This document shows positions 1 to 9,310 of a stretch of 64,000 nucleotides of DNA, piece by piece. Below the pieces are notes generated by a model, which saw only the letters and a program-made list of their open reading frames with translations, made no database searches and was not told the DNA's origin. Source of the stretch: Gordonia pseudamarae (lineage in GTDB: Bacteria > Actinomycetota > Actinomycetes > Mycobacteriales > Mycobacteriaceae); NCBI RefSeq assembly GCF_025273675.1, contig NZ_CP045809.1:4464001-4528000 (forward strand), given 5' to 3'. The stretch's first letter is position 1. Each line of letters opens with the position of its first letter. The position numbers and the translations under genes are program-made.

Positions 1-1581
1 GTTGTCCTTGAGGAACTTCTCGGTGTGGTGGACCAGCGACTCGGCCTGGTTGCGGGTCTCGGCCTCCTCACGACGATTGCGGTCTTCCTCCGCGTGCGCC
101 TCGGCGTCCTTGATCATCCGGTCGATCTCGTCCTTGCTCAGGCCCGAACCGTCCTGGATGCGGATGCTGTTCTCCTTGCCGGTGCCCTTGTCCTTCGCGG
201 TGACGTGCACGATGCCGTTGGCGTCGATGTCGAAGGTCACCTCGATCTGCGGGACACCCTGCGGTGCCGGGGCGATACCGCCGAGCTCGAAGGAGCCGAG
301 CAGCTTGTTGTGCGAGGCGATCTCACGCTCACCCTGATACACCTGGATCTGCACCGAGGGCTGGTTGTCCTCGGCGGTGGTGTAGGTCTCCGACCGCTTG
401 GTGGGGATGGTGGTGTTGCGTTCGATCAGCTTGTGCATCACGCCGCCCTTGGTCTCGATACCCAGCGACAGCGGGGTCACATCGAGCAGCAGGACGTCCT
501 TGACCTCACCACGCAGCACCCCGGCCTGCAGGGCCGCACCCACCGCGACGACCTCGTCGGGGTTGACGCCCTTGTTGGGCTCCTGGCCGCCGGTCAGCTC
601 CTTGACCAGCTCGGTGACCGCGGGCATACGGGTGGAGCCGCCGACGAGGACCACGTGGTCGATGTCGCCGACCGAGATCCCGGCGTCCTTGATGACGGCC
701 TGGAACGGGGCACGGGTGCGCTCGAGCAGGTCGGAGGTGATCTTCTGGAATTCCGACCGGCTCAGCTGCTCGTCGAGGAACAGCGGGTTCTTGTCGGCGT
801 CGACGGTGATGTACGGCAGGTTGATCCCGGTCGACTGCGATGCCGACAGCTCGATCTTGGCCTTCTCCGCGGCCTCGCGCAGACGTTGCAGGGCCATCTT
901 GTCCTTGGTCAGGTCGATGCCGTTCTGCGACTTGAACTTCTCGACGAGCCAGTCGACGACACGCTGATCCCAGTCGTCGCCACCGAGGTTGTTGTCGCCG
1001 GAGGTCGCGCGGACCTCCACGACACCGTCGCCGATCTCCAGCAACGAGACGTCGAAGGTGCCGCCACCGAGGTCGAACACCAGGATGGTCTGTTCCTTCT
1101 CACCCTTGTCCAGTCCGTAGGCCAGGGCCGCGGCGGTGGGCTCGTTGACGATGCGCAGCACGTTCAGGCCCGCGATCTGGCCGGCCTCCTTGGTGGCCTG
1201 ACGCTGGGCGTCGTTGAAGTACGCGGGAACGGTGATCACCGCGTCGGTGACGTCCTCGCCGAGGTAGGCCTCCGCGTCGCGCTTGAGCTTCATGAGCGTG
1301 CGCGCGCTGATCTCCTGCGGGGTGTACTTCTTGTCGTCGATGCCGACGGTCCAGTCCTCGCCCATGTGACGCTTGACCGAACGGATGGTGCGGTCGACGT
1401 TGGTGACGGCCTGGTTCTTGGCGGGCTGCCCGACAAGTACCTCACCGTTGCGCGCGAAGGCGACGACGGACGGCGTGGTCCGCGAGCCCTCCGCGTTGGC
1501 GATGACGCTCGATTCGCCGCCTTCCAGCACGGATACGACGGAGTTGGTGGTACCGAGGTCGATTCCAACAGCACGTGACAT
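1..1581 (-). CDS. dnaK: Chaperone protein DnaK (Hsp70), 3' end outside window
   Basis: This is the ATP-dependent Hsp70 chaperone that binds exposed hydrophobic peptides with DnaJ and GrpE in the cytoplasm. The first 527 codons are present. They include the phosphate-binding motif GIDLGTTNS at residues 6-14, the second ATPase motif [12 protein letters not shown], the adenosine motif [12 protein letters not shown], and the start of the substrate-binding domain ([19 protein letters not shown]). The C-terminal lid lies beyond base 1. The ATG at 1581 is preceded by a strong AGGAGG about 9 bases upstream. An HspR-type HAIR element lies about 160 bp upstream. The reading is the standard full-length family alignment with no gaps, so identification is essentially certain. 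Confidence 0.98.
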   Translation of the reverse strand, partial: MSRAVGIDLGTTNSVVSVLEGGESSVIANAEGSRTTPSVVAFARNGEVLVGQPAKNQAVTNVDRTIRSVKRHMGEDWTVGIDDKKYTPQEISARTLMKLKRDAEAYLGEDVTDAVITVPAYFNDAQRQATKEAGQIAGLNVLRIVNEPTAAALAYGLDKGEKEQTILVFDLGGGTFDVSLLEIGDGVVEVRATSGDNNLGGDDWDQRVVDWLVEKFKSQNGIDLTKDKMALQRLREAAEKAKIELSASQSTGINLPYITVDADKNPLFLDEQLSRSEFQKITSDLLERTRAPFQAVIKDAGISVGDIDHVVLVGGSTRMPAVTELVKELTGGQEPNKGVNPDEVVAVGAALQAGVLRGEVKDVLLLDVTPLSLGIETKGGVMHKLIERNTTIPTKRSETYTTAEDNQPSVQIQVYQGEREIASHNKLLGSFELGGIAPAPQGVPQIEVTFDIDANGIVHVTAKDKGTGKENSIRIQDGSGLSKDEIDRMIKDAEAHAEEDRNRREEAETRNQAESLVHHTEKFLKDN

Positions 1582-1738
1582 CTGTTTTTCCTCCTGTTTC
1601 AGGGCGTGAGCCCAAGCTTCTGCGGGTCCGGCGCCGCCCACGGCACCGGGTTGGTTTGCCCGGAAACCTGCGCAGGCACTCAACTTCAGTGCGGCCGACT
1701 CATGTTCTAGCGGAACCTTCGCCCTGCGGTCAACTCAA

Positions 1739-1759
1739 GTTGAGTGTGTATTGCTCAAG
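1739..1759 (-). promoter_or_regulatory. HAIR-like operator (HspR site) upstream of dnaK
   Basis: The plus strand reads GTTGAGT-N7-GCTCAAG. This matches the actinobacterial HAIR consensus CTTGAGT-N7-ACTCAAG at all but two half-site positions. It overlaps a second perfect palindrome, ACTCAAGTTGAGT. HspR binding to HAIR elements represses dnaK operons in Streptomyces and mycobacteria, and the position upstream of dnaK fits that role. The regulation itself is inferred. Confidence 0.7.
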
Positions 1760-1831
1760 TTTCTCGATGGGTCCAACGGGTGGACCCCCGGGGTTGTTCC
1801 CGATTCCGGAGAAAAAGTTGATCCGATTACG

Positions 1832-1891
1832 CTCAGGTCTGTGATGCTCAGGTCTGTGATGCCCAGGTCTGCGATGCCCAGGTCTGCGATT
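1832..1891. repeat. Four tandem 15-bp units at the 3' end of an oxidoreductase gene
   Basis: Four head-to-tail copies of a 15-bp unit (plus strand CYCAGGTCTGYGATG) occur at 1832, 1847, 1862 and 1877. The units at 1862 and 1877 are read as in-frame WASQT pentapeptides of the minus-strand oxidoreductase. The unit at 1847 carries a base change that turns TGG into TGA and supplies the stop codon. The unit at 1832 lies beyond the stop. Confidence 0.9.
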
Positions 1892-2699
1892 CGGTTCGGG
1901 CACCGGCCAGCCGGTGCAGCGACACCGCCGCCGCCCGCGCGATATCCGCCGGCACGCCGTGACCGTCGAGCATGGCGGTGGCCGCATCCATCTCCTCGGC
2001 GCGCCGGGCCGCGTGATGCCGGGTGCCCTCGACGATCCCCGCCAGCGACGCGGCGGAGAGATCGTCGAACTCGGCCCGGATGTTGTCGGCCAGCCAGTCG
2101 CCCAGACCCTGCTTGTCCGCGGCGTCGAGTGCCTCGACGATCGCCGCGGCCATGCCCTTGTAGAAGACGCTGCGCAACAGCTTTCGCTCGGCCGCCGCAC
2201 CCGCCGGACCGTCGATCACCTCCACGCGACCGCCGTGCGCGGAGATGACCCCGGCGAATCGAGCCGCCCCCGAACCCGCGGCGAGCATCGGCACACCGAT
2301 GCCCTTGCCCGGCACGTACGCCATGATCGACACATCGGCGAAGTATGCGCCACGTTCGGCGAGTCGGTCGCCGAACCGCGCCATCAACCCGGGCTCGGTG
2401 GTGTTGAGATCGGCCCACAACGCACCCGCGCGGACGGCGGGCAGCGCGGCCTCGAGCGCCGGGGCCGCAAAGGCGGCGGTGGTCAGCGAGATGACGACGT
2501 CGGCCGATTCCGCCGCAGCCCGGTCGCTGTCGACGCGCACGACACCGTCGGGTGCGGTGGTCGAGGGGTCCGGGTCGTAGGCGCTCACGATGGCACCGGC
2601 GGCCACCAGGTCCGCGGCGAACATCGTGCCCACCTCCCCGAGCCCGAGGATTCCGAAGCTCACCGGGCCGCCGGACGGCCCTCCCGCGGTCGACGTCAT
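1848..2699 (-). CDS. NAD(P)-binding dehydrogenase, 6-phosphogluconate/3-hydroxyisobutyrate dehydrogenase-like
   Basis: This is a putative cytoplasmic NAD(P)-dependent oxidoreductase of the beta-hydroxyacid dehydrogenase type, about 283 residues. The N-terminus shows a Rossmann fold with GILGLGEVGTMFAADL, then the typical VVISLTT and WADLNTTEPG segments. The C-terminal half (LLRSVFYKGMAAAIVEALDAA and onward) resembles the helical DUF1932 domain of this group. The substrate cannot be told from sequence. The start is taken at ATG 2699; an upstream ATG at 2717 is in frame and neither has a clear Shine-Dalgarno. The C-terminus ends in a tandem WASQT repeat encoded by 15-bp DNA repeats, which is unlikely to be part of the catalytic fold. 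It lies downstream of lon but is separated from it by a strong terminator. Confidence 0.75.
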   Translation of the reverse strand: MTSTAGGPSGGPVSFGILGLGEVGTMFAADLVAAGAIVSAYDPDPSTTAPDGVVRVDSDRAAAESADVVISLTTAAFAAPALEAALPAVRAGALWADLNTTEPGLMARFGDRLAERGAYFADVSIMAYVPGKGIGVPMLAAGSGAARFAGVISAHGGRVEVIDGPAGAAAERKLLRSVFYKGMAAAIVEALDAADKQGLGDWLADNIRAEFDDLSAASLAGIVEGTRHHAARRAEEMDAATAMLDGHGVPADIARAAAVSLHRLAGARTESQTWASQTWASQT

Positions 2700-2742
2700 A
2701 CCCGGGACTCTACGCACCCGAGCCGCACGGGCGGGCGGACAT

Positions 2743-2782
2743 CACACACCCCACCGATCACGCCGGATCGGTGGGGTGTGTG
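2743..2782 (-). terminator. Intrinsic terminator of lon
   Basis: A perfect 17-bp inverted repeat (arms 2743-2759 and 2766-2782) encloses a 6-base loop, only 8 bases past the lon stop codon on the minus strand. There is no long U-tract, as is common in actinobacteria. Confidence 0.85.
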
Positions 2783-2790
2783 GCGCGCCC

Positions 2791-5166
2791 TCAGGCCGCC
2801 GACGACTCGGTCCGTGCCGACGACTCCGGATACGCCGATTCGGGCCGGGTGGCCGGTTCCAGCGCACGGGCGACGATCTCGGCGACATCGGCCACCGGAA
2901 TCACCTCCAGCGCGTCGAGGATCTCGGTGGGCACGTCGTCGAGGTCGGGCTCGTTGCGCTGCGGGATGAACACGGTCCCCAGCCCGTTGCGCTGCGCGGC
3001 GAGCAACTTCTGCTTGACACCACCGATCGGCAGGACCCGCCCGTTCAGCGTGACCTCGCCGGTCATGCCCACGTCGCCGCGCACCCGCCGCCCCGTGGCC
3101 ATCGACACCAGCGCGGTGACCATGGTGACCCCGGCCGACGGGCCGTCCTTGGGGACGGCTCCGGCGGGCACGTGCACATGGACGGTGCGATTGAGCGCGA
3201 CCGGATCGACACCGAGTTCGCTTGCGTGCGCACGGACATACGACAGAGCTATCTGCGCCGACTCCTTCATCACATCACCGAGCTGACCGGTCAGTTGCAG
3301 TCGGGGATCCCCGTCCCCGTCGCCGGAGCCGGCGGCGGTCGCCTCGATGTACAGCACGTCGCCACCCATCCCGGTGACCGCGAGACCCGTTGCCACACCC
3401 GGAACCTCGGTCCGCTCGGCCGATTCCAGGGTGAACCGGGGACGGCCGAGGTATTCCTTGAGATCGTCCTCGCCGATCGTGACCGGCGCCGACGCCCCAC
3501 CTGTGGCCAGTTTCGTGGCCACTTTCCGCAGCATCTTCGCCAACAGCCGTTCATAGTGGCGCACACCGGGTTCGCGGGTGAAGTTCGCGGCGACTTCCCG
3601 CAGCGCGTCATCACCGATGACCACCTCGTCCGCCGACAGCGCCGCCTTCTCGATCTGTCTCGGCACCAGGTGCCCGCGGGCGATGGCAATCTTGTCGTCC
3701 TCGGTGTAGCCGTCGATGGTCACCAGTTCCATCCGGTCGAGCAACGCCGACGGTATGTTCTCGATGACGTTGGCCGTGGCCAGGAACACCACATCCGACA
3801 GGTCCAGGTCGAAGTCGAGGTAGTGGTCACGGAAGGTGTGGTTCTGCGCCGGGTCGAGGACCTCCAGCAGCGCGGCCGCCGGATCGCCACGGTAGTCCGA
3901 ACCCACCTTGTCGATCTCATCCAGCAGCACAACAGGATTCATCGATCCCGCTTCGCCGATGGCACGCACGATCCGGCCCGGCAGCGCGCCGACGTAGGTT
4001 CGTCGGTGGCCGCGTATCTCGGCCTCGTCCCGCACACCGCCGAGGGCGACGCGGACGAACTCACGGCCGAGGGCACGCGCGATGCTCTCCCCGAGCGAGG
4101 TCTTGCCCACACCGGGCGGGCCGGCCAGCACCATCACCGCGCCGGAGCCGCGTCCGCCGACCACCTGCAGCCCGCGTTCGGCGCGACGGGCGCGCACCGC
4201 GAGGAATTCGACGATGCGATCCTTGACGTCGTCGAGACCGTGATGATCGGCATCGAGAATCTCACGGGCACCGGCGATGTCGGTGGAATCAGTGGTGGTG
4301 ACGTTCCACGGCAGCTCGAGAACCGTGTCCAGCCAGGTGCGGATCCAGCCCGACTCCGGCGACTGGTCACCGGCCCGCTCGAGTTTGCCCACCTCTCGCA
4401 GCGCGGCCTCGCGTACCTTCTCGGGCAGGTCGGCGGCCTCCACCCGGCCACGGAGGTCGTCGGCCCCCTCGGGCTCGTCCTCGCCGAGTTCCTTGCGGAT
4501 GGCGGCGAGTTGCTGGCGCAGCAGGAACTCCTTCTGCTGCTTCTCCATTCCGTCGCGGACGTCTGCGGTGATCTTGTCGCTCACCTCCGTTTCGGCGATG
4601 TGTTCGCCGGTCCACCCGATCAGCAGCCGCAACCGGCGTGCGATGTCGGCGGTCTCGAGCAGTTCCCGCTTCTGCCGGTCGGTCAGCCACGTGGTGTAGC
4701 CGGACGTGTCGGCCAGCGCCGACGGGTCGGTCATCTTGTTGACGGCATCGATGATCTGCCACGCCTCCCGGCGCTGCAGCATCGCCAGCACCAGTTTCTT
4801 GTATTCGGCGGCAAGCTCTGTCACCTCGTCGGTGACGGGCTCCTCGTCGATCTCGGTGACCTCGACCCACAGTGCCGCCCCATGCCCGGGCGTACCCGAC
4901 CCGATCTGCGCACGCCGCTCGCCCTTGACGACGACGGCCTGCTGCCCACCGGGGATACGTCCGACCTGCACGATCGACACGATCGCACCGTGTGTCGGAT
5001 ACCGGTCGTCCAGTCGCGGCGCCACCAGCAGCCTGCCCGATTCGGTCGCCCGGGCGGCGTCGACGGTGGCCTGCGCGCCGTCGTCGAGCGGGATGGGCAC
5101 CACCATGCCGGGCAGAACGACCAGGTCGGGAACGAACAGGACCGGCACTGAGTATGTGTTGGACAT
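2791..5166 (-). CDS. lon: ATP-dependent protease Lon (LonA)
   Basis: This cytoplasmic AAA+ serine protease degrades misfolded and regulatory proteins. The 791 residues follow the LonA layout. There is an N-terminal LON substrate-binding domain ([19 protein letters not shown]), a coiled linker ([20 protein letters not shown]), and an ATPase domain with Walker [10 protein letters not shown] and Walker [10 protein letters not shown]. The C-terminal protease domain carries the catalytic Ser in [11 protein letters not shown] and the catalytic Lys in [12 protein letters not shown] 5166 is chosen because GGAGG precedes it; the open frame extends further upstream but without homology. It is a single gene followed by its own terminator. 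Mycobacterium tuberculosis lacks Lon, whereas M. smegmatis and Gordonia-type genomes have it, so this helps place the organism. Confidence 0.97.
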   Translation of the reverse strand: MSNTYSVPVLFVPDLVVLPGMVVPIPLDDGAQATVDAARATESGRLLVAPRLDDRYPTHGAIVSIVQVGRIPGGQQAVVVKGERRAQIGSGTPGHGAALWVEVTEIDEEPVTDEVTELAAEYKKLVLAMLQRREAWQIIDAVNKMTDPSALADTSGYTTWLTDRQKRELLETADIARRLRLLIGWTGEHIAETEVSDKITADVRDGMEKQQKEFLLRQQLAAIRKELGEDEPEGADDLRGRVEAADLPEKVREAALREVGKLERAGDQSPESGWIRTWLDTVLELPWNVTTTDSTDIAGAREILDADHHGLDDVKDRIVEFLAVRARRAERGLQVVGGRGSGAVMVLAGPPGVGKTSLGESIARALGREFVRVALGGVRDEAEIRGHRRTYVGALPGRIVRAIGEAGSMNPVVLLDEIDKVGSDYRGDPAAALLEVLDPAQNHTFRDHYLDFDLDLSDVVFLATANVIENIPSALLDRMELVTIDGYTEDDKIAIARGHLVPRQIEKAALSADEVVIGDDALREVAANFTREPGVRHYERLLAKMLRKVATKLATGGASAPVTIGEDDLKEYLGRPRFTLESAERTEVPGVATGLAVTGMGGDVLYIEATAAGSGDGDGDPRLQLTGQLGDVMKESAQIALSYVRAHASELGVDPVALNRTVHVHVPAGAVPKDGPSAGVTMVTALVSMATGRRVRGDVGMTGEVTLNGRVLPIGGVKQKLLAAQRNGLGTVFIPQRNEPDLDDVPTEILDALEVIPVADVAEIVARALEPATRPESAYPESSARTESSAA

Positions 5167-5400
5167 ACAACCTCCAAAGTTCAGCCTGGTGGACTCAACC
5201 CCATGGCCGGCGGTCTTCTTCCCGATCGACTTATGCCCCCGGCGAACAGGATGGATTTCGGAATTTCGGCCAGAATCGCCTCGGCCGGACACCATGGTTC
5301 GGCCGGTCACGGCGTCTATCCGCCGAATCGGAACGTGACCCGGACCACTCGCCGATTCAGCCCTCACGTTCGGGCACCGGCGACGCTAGTATCAGCGGGT

Positions 5401-6114
5401 ATGAAGAAGGTGTCCACGGCGGTGCTCGCGTGTCTAGCCACGATCCTCACCGCCGCCGCGACGATTGTGGCGGCACCACAGGCACAGGCCGCGCCGTGTC
5501 CGGCCGTGCAGGTCATCTATGCGCGCGGCACCACCGAGAAGCCCGCCCCGCTCGGCGCCACCGGTCAGTCCTTCCTTGGTTCGCTCCAGGCGCAGCTTCC
5601 GGGACGGGCGGTGGCCGGTCACGGGATCAGGTACGCGGCCAGCGGCAATTACGCCAGGCCACTGTCGTATCTCCTGTCGGTGCGCAACGGTGTGCTCGGC
5701 ACCCAGTCGCGCATCATCAGCACCATCAGGCGATGCCCCGACACCAAGATCGTGCTCGGCGGTTTCTCACAGGGCGCTGCCATCGTCGGATACGCGATCA
5801 GCTCGGACCTGAGCCTTCGCCGGGATCTGTCGATCGTGCAGTTTGCGATGCCGACTCCGCTGCCCCCGTCGATCTCCGACCACATCGCCGCCGTGGTGTT
5901 GTTCTCCCAGCCGTCCGACAACTGGCTCGGCAACGTCGGCGCCCCGCCGATCCGCCTCGGCGCCGAATACGCCGACAAGTCCATGCGTTACTGCCTGCCG
6001 CTGGACAACATCTGCGACGGCAGCCCGTTCAGCCCGCCCAACCCGCTGCACCTGGCGTACGTGTTCGGTGGCGTCACCTACGCGGGCGCCGCGTTCGCGG
6101 CCGGCCTGGTGTGA
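5401..6114 (+). CDS. Secreted cutinase-family serine esterase
   Basis: This is a 237-residue exported alpha/beta hydrolase that cleaves ester bonds of lipids or polyesters outside the cell. The N-terminus is a Sec signal peptide (MKKVSTAVLACLATIL, cleavage near AQAAPCPA). The nucleophile motif is LGGFSQGAAI. The conserved cysteine-bracketed acid loop CLPLDNICDG supplies the Asp, and PLHLAYV supplies the His, completing the triad. Length and spacing match actinobacterial Culp proteins. ATG 5401 is the only start giving a proper signal peptide. A TAGTAT element lies just upstream, so the leader is probably very short. It stands alone and converges on fadE34 across a shared terminator. The natural substrate is unknown. 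Confidence 0.9.
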   Translation: MKKVSTAVLACLATILTAAATIVAAPQAQAAPCPAVQVIYARGTTEKPAPLGATGQSFLGSLQAQLPGRAVAGHGIRYAASGNYARPLSYLLSVRNGVLGTQSRIISTIRRCPDTKIVLGGFSQGAAIVGYAISSDLSLRRDLSIVQFAMPTPLPPSISDHIAAVVLFSQPSDNWLGNVGAPPIRLGAEYADKSMRYCLPLDNICDGSPFSPPNPLHLAYVFGGVTYAGAAFAAGLV

Positions 6115-6167
6115 CCGTCTGAGTTGAACCACCCCGCCGGCATCGGGTGCGACAGCATGAATCCGCT

Positions 6168-6210
6168 CCCCGCCTGTCGGGGCCCGGTCACCAGGCCCCG
6201 ACAGGCGGGG
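6168..6210. terminator. Bidirectional terminator between cutinase and fadE34
   Basis: A perfect 17-bp inverted repeat (6168-6184 and 6194-6210) with a 9-base loop lies between two convergent genes. Confidence 0.85.
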
Positions 6211-6219
6211 GCCGGTGAC

Positions 6220-8430
6220 TCAGCCGCGCGGCAGCCCCAGAATCCGCTCGGCCGCGGCGGTGCGCAGGATCTGAGTGGTGCCGCCGGCGATCGACAGGCA
6301 CCGGTTCTGGATCACCTGTTCGGCGGAATCGGTCCAGGCCAGGCCGTCGGGACCGGACAGTTCGAGCGCGAAGTCGGGCACCGACTGGCGGTGCTGCACA
6401 CCGATCAGTTTGCGCACGCTCGATACCGCGCCCGGATCCAGTCCGGCGAGTTGGGCGGCGACGGCCCGTGCGTCCATCACCCGGCCGACGTGGGAGTCGG
6501 CGAACAGGGTGCCGAAGGTTCTACGTTCGTCTGCGGTGAGTTCGCGGCCGAGTCCGTCGATCTGCCGCAGCAACGTGTCCATCTCCTTGCCCAGGCCCGT
6601 CCCGCCCATCGCGACCCGTTCGTTGGCGAGGGTGGTGCGCGCCAGCCGCCAGCCGCCGCCGATGTCGCCGACCACGCAGTCGTCGGGCACGAACACCCCG
6701 TCGAGGAAGACCTCGTTGAACTTGGGGTGCCCGGTGGCCTCGCGCAGGGGTCGCACGTCGAGTCCGGGCGAGGTCATGTCGACGAGGAAGTAGGTGATCC
6801 CCTTGTGTTTGGCGACGTCGGAATCCGTACGCGCCAGGCAGATCGCCCACTGTGCGTTGTGCGCCTGAGAGGTCCAGATCTTCTGTCCGGTCAGGCTCCA
6901 TCCGCCGTCGACACGCACCGCCTTGGTGCGTAGTGACGCCAGGTCGGAACCGGCCTCCGGCTCGGAGAACATCTGGCACCACACGATGTCTCCGGCGAGG
7001 GTCGGTTCGACGAATCGCCGGCGCTGCGCGTCGGTGCCGTGCTGCAGGATGGTCGGGATCGCCCAGCCCGCGATCACCAGGTCGGGGCGGTCGACGCCCG
7101 CCCGGTCGAGTTCGCTGTCGATCAGCAGTTGCAGCGCGGCCGGTGCGGCCAGGCCGTACGGCGCGGGCCAGTGCGGCATCAGATACCCCGATTCGGCCAG
7201 TCGGCGCCGACGGTCGTCGCCGGTGACCGCCGCGATGTGCGCGATGTCGGCACGTACCTCGTCGCGCCGACCGTCGACGGCGGACAGGTCGATATCGAAC
7301 ACCCTTCGCGCACCGCTCAGTCCGGCTGCACCCAGCGCGTCGGCCTGCCCGCGGGCATGGCCGAGCAGGATCGTGGCGGCCAGCGCCGACCGCAGGTACA
7401 GGTGCGCCGCGTGTTCGAACGTGAAGCCGATACCGCCGAGCACCTGGATGCAATCCTTGGTGGCGGCCGGGGCGGCCTGGGCCACGATCACGTCCGCGGC
7501 CAGCGCGCTGAGTTCCAGTTGCTCCGGCGCGCCGTCACCACCGACGAGCGCGGCATCGACGGCCCGCGCCAGATCCCAGGCCACCGATGTGATCTGCTCA
7601 CTGCGGCAGAGGATGTCGGCGCACAGATGCTTGACGGCCTGGAATGATCCGATGGGCCGGCCGAATTGGGTGCGCACCTTCGCGTAGTGGACGGCGGTGT
7701 CCAGCGCCCATCGACATACGCCGCTCTGGTAGGCGGCGAGCGCGGCGTGCAGGGCACCGCTCACGATCGCGTCATCACCCGCCGCTGCGGTACCGAGCCG
7801 GATGAGGCGTGCGGTGTCGATACCGTCCACGGAGACCCTCGACAGTGGCGTGGCGCCGTCGGTCGCGGGCTGCGCCGTGGCGGTGATGTGCGCCGACCCG
7901 GGCGGCAGCGCCCACCACCGTACCGCCCCGCCCTCATCCGCGAGTGGGATCGTGAGGACGCAGCCCTCGGTGTAGCCGGGTACCGGACCCAGCTCGACGG
8001 CCCCCGATTCCGGCGTCGGTGGCCCGATGTGGGCGACCGTGTAGGCGCTCACCGGAACGGCCGCGGCGACGTCGCCGGACAGCAGCGCCGCCAGCAGCGC
8101 CGCCGCCCGCGGATCCGCCGACCGGGACAACCCGATCGCGGTGGCCACCGTCGGTCCTACCGGACCGGGGATCAGGTCGTAGCCGCATTGCTCGATCATC
8201 GCGGCGGTGTCGGCGAAGTCGGCGCCGAGCCCGCCCTGCTCGTCGGGCACCGCCGCACCGAAGACGCCGAATCCGGCGAGCCGCGCGAACCGGCTGGTCC
8301 ACGAATCCGATTGCGTTCCTGCGGGTTTGTCCAATTCGGCGCGGACGATGTCGGCGATGCCCTGGCCCGACGCCCAGGATGACATCGCGGCGCAGACCGC
8401 GCTCTGTTCTTCACTCGTGACCAGACTCAC
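6220..8430 (-). CDS. fadE34: Two-domain acyl-CoA dehydrogenase FadE34 (ChsE3-like)
   Basis: This 736-residue flavoprotein has two acyl-CoA dehydrogenase modules in tandem, like M. tuberculosis FadE34/ChsE3, which dehydrogenates steroid-CoA thioesters with a five-carbon side chain in cholesterol degradation. The first module ends near residue 360 with VLGGIGFTFEHAAHLYLR. The second (about 395-736) carries WCQMFSEPEAGSDLASL, GQKIWTSQAH and the C-terminal SIAGGTTQILRTAAAERIL. The GTG at 8430 is chosen because AGGAG lies 8 bases upstream; an ATG at 8445 has no ribosome-binding site. It is divergent from kstR across a perfect KstR operator, the same arrangement as in M. tuberculosis (Rv3573c/Rv3574), so KstR repression with release by steroid-CoA is expected. 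The exact substrate is inferred from synteny. Confidence 0.9.
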   Translation of the reverse strand: MSLVTSEEQSAVCAAMSSWASGQGIADIVRAELDKPAGTQSDSWTSRFARLAGFGVFGAAVPDEQGGLGADFADTAAMIEQCGYDLIPGPVGPTVATAIGLSRSADPRAAALLAALLSGDVAAAVPVSAYTVAHIGPPTPESGAVELGPVPGYTEGCVLTIPLADEGGAVRWWALPPGSAHITATAQPATDGATPLSRVSVDGIDTARLIRLGTAAAGDDAIVSGALHAALAAYQSGVCRWALDTAVHYAKVRTQFGRPIGSFQAVKHLCADILCRSEQITSVAWDLARAVDAALVGGDGAPEQLELSALAADVIVAQAAPAATKDCIQVLGGIGFTFEHAAHLYLRSALAATILLGHARGQADALGAAGLSGARRVFDIDLSAVDGRRDEVRADIAHIAAVTGDDRRRRLAESGYLMPHWPAPYGLAAPAALQLLIDSELDRAGVDRPDLVIAGWAIPTILQHGTDAQRRRFVEPTLAGDIVWCQMFSEPEAGSDLASLRTKAVRVDGGWSLTGQKIWTSQAHNAQWAICLARTDSDVAKHKGITYFLVDMTSPGLDVRPLREATGHPKFNEVFLDGVFVPDDCVVGDIGGGWRLARTTLANERVAMGGTGLGKEMDTLLRQIDGLGRELTADERRTFGTLFADSHVGRVMDARAVAAQLAGLDPGAVSSVRKLIGVQHRQSVPDFALELSGPDGLAWTDSAEQVIQNRCLSIAGGTTQILRTAAAERILGLPRG

Positions 8431-8465
8431 GACACTCCTGTGCATGTTGGGGTTGTGACCCTTAA

Positions 8466-8481
8466 TTAGAACCTGTTCTAA
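8466..8481. promoter_or_regulatory. KstR operator between fadE34 and kstR
   Basis: TTAGAACCTGTTCTAA is a perfect 7+7 palindrome around a CT centre. It matches the KstR consensus TAGAACNNGTTCTA exactly. Lying between the two divergent starts, it should control both genes. Confidence 0.93.
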
Positions 8482-8560
8482 TATGCCACGAGAGAGTGTG
8501 CACCGGTAGCCGCCTGGTATCCGGCCCGCGAAAGACCCGAGATGTGAGGACCCCGAGCCG

Positions 8561-9229
8561 ATGGCACGTTCCACGATCAACAACGCAGCCGTCGACGTGG
8601 CCTCGACCGAGGACATTCCGGTACCCGGCACCGATGCCGCACCCGCACCGGGTGCCGACTCCGGATCATCGGCGCAGCGGGAGCGCCGCAAGCGCATCCT
8701 CGACGCGACCCTCGCGCTTGCATCCAAGGGCGGTTACGACGCCGTACAGATGCGTACCGTCGCCGAGAAGGCCGATGTCGCCGTCGGCACGCTGTACCGC
8801 TACTTTCCGTCCAAGGTGCATCTACTGGTCACGGCGATGGCGCGGGAGCTGGGCCGGGTCGAGGGCAAAGTGGATCGCTCGCAATTGCGCGGCGACAACG
8901 CCGTCGAACGGCTACGCCACGTTCTCGACATGATCACCTACGCCATGCAGCGCGACCCGCTGCTCACCGAGGCCATGACCCGGGCGTTCATGTTCGCCGA
9001 CGCCTCGGCCTCCACCGAGGTCGATCAGGTCGCCGGCACCATCGACCGGTTGTTCGCCGGCGCGATGGTCGACGTGGGCGAACCGACCGCCGACGACCTC
9101 GCCGTCGCCCGCGTGATCGCCGACGTGTGGATGTCGAACCTGGTGCAGTGGCTCACCCGCCGCGCCTCGGCCACCGACGTCGCCAACCGCCTCGAGCTCA
9201 CGGTCAGGCTGCTGCTCAAAGACCGCTGA
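8561..9229 (+). CDS. kstR: TetR-family repressor KstR of cholesterol catabolism
   Basis: KstR is a dimeric transcriptional repressor of the upper sterol degradation pathway, derepressed by 3-oxo-cholestenoyl-CoA-type ligands. The 222 residues contain a low-complexity N-terminal arm, then a helix-turn-helix domain (RERRKRILDATLALASKGG, then AVQMRTVAEKADVAVGTLYR). The ligand domain contains the characteristic DPLLTEAMTRAFMFADASA and ISDVW-like VIADVWMSNLVQWLTRRAS. These segments are near-identical to those I recall from mycobacterial KstR (Rv3574). ATG 8561 has a GAGGA upstream. The operator 80 bp upstream suggests autoregulation. The rest of the sterol ring-degradation genes is not in this window, so the regulon members are mostly elsewhere. 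Confidence 0.95.
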   Translation: MARSTINNAAVDVASTEDIPVPGTDAAPAPGADSGSSAQRERRKRILDATLALASKGGYDAVQMRTVAEKADVAVGTLYRYFPSKVHLLVTAMARELGRVEGKVDRSQLRGDNAVERLRHVLDMITYAMQRDPLLTEAMTRAFMFADASASTEVDQVAGTIDRLFAGAMVDVGEPTADDLAVARVIADVWMSNLVQWLTRRASATDVANRLELTVRLLLKDR

Positions 9230-9256
9230 CCCCGCGCGGCCCGACCACTCGATACA

Positions 9257-9301
9257 GCGATCAGCCCGGCCGATCCCCTGGGGATCGGCCGGGCTGATCG
9301 C
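9257..9301. terminator. Terminator between convergent kstR and mycolyltransferase gene
   Basis: A 22-bp perfect inverted repeat (9257-9278 and 9280-9301) forms a very stable hairpin between two convergent genes and can serve both. Confidence 0.9.
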
Positions 9302-9310
9302 TCGTGTGCG

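Noticed and set aside
25-1578. Long open frame on the plus strand opposite dnaK
   Set aside because: It mirrors the dnaK codons (high-GC antisense frame), has no ribosome-binding site and a Leu/Val/Asp/Gly-rich composition typical of shadows.
1832-1891. CRISPR or small-RNA repeat locus
   Set aside because: Only four 15-bp units without spacers.
1735-2418. Alternate-frame reading with ADLGI/TDLSI pentapeptide-like repeats
   Set aside because: It is the same 15-bp DNA repeat read out of frame with the Rossmann-fold oxidoreductase.
2590-5151. 853-codon plus-strand open frame opposite lon
   Set aside because: It is antisense to a textbook Lon protease, with skewed His/Arg/Gln composition and no recognisable domain.
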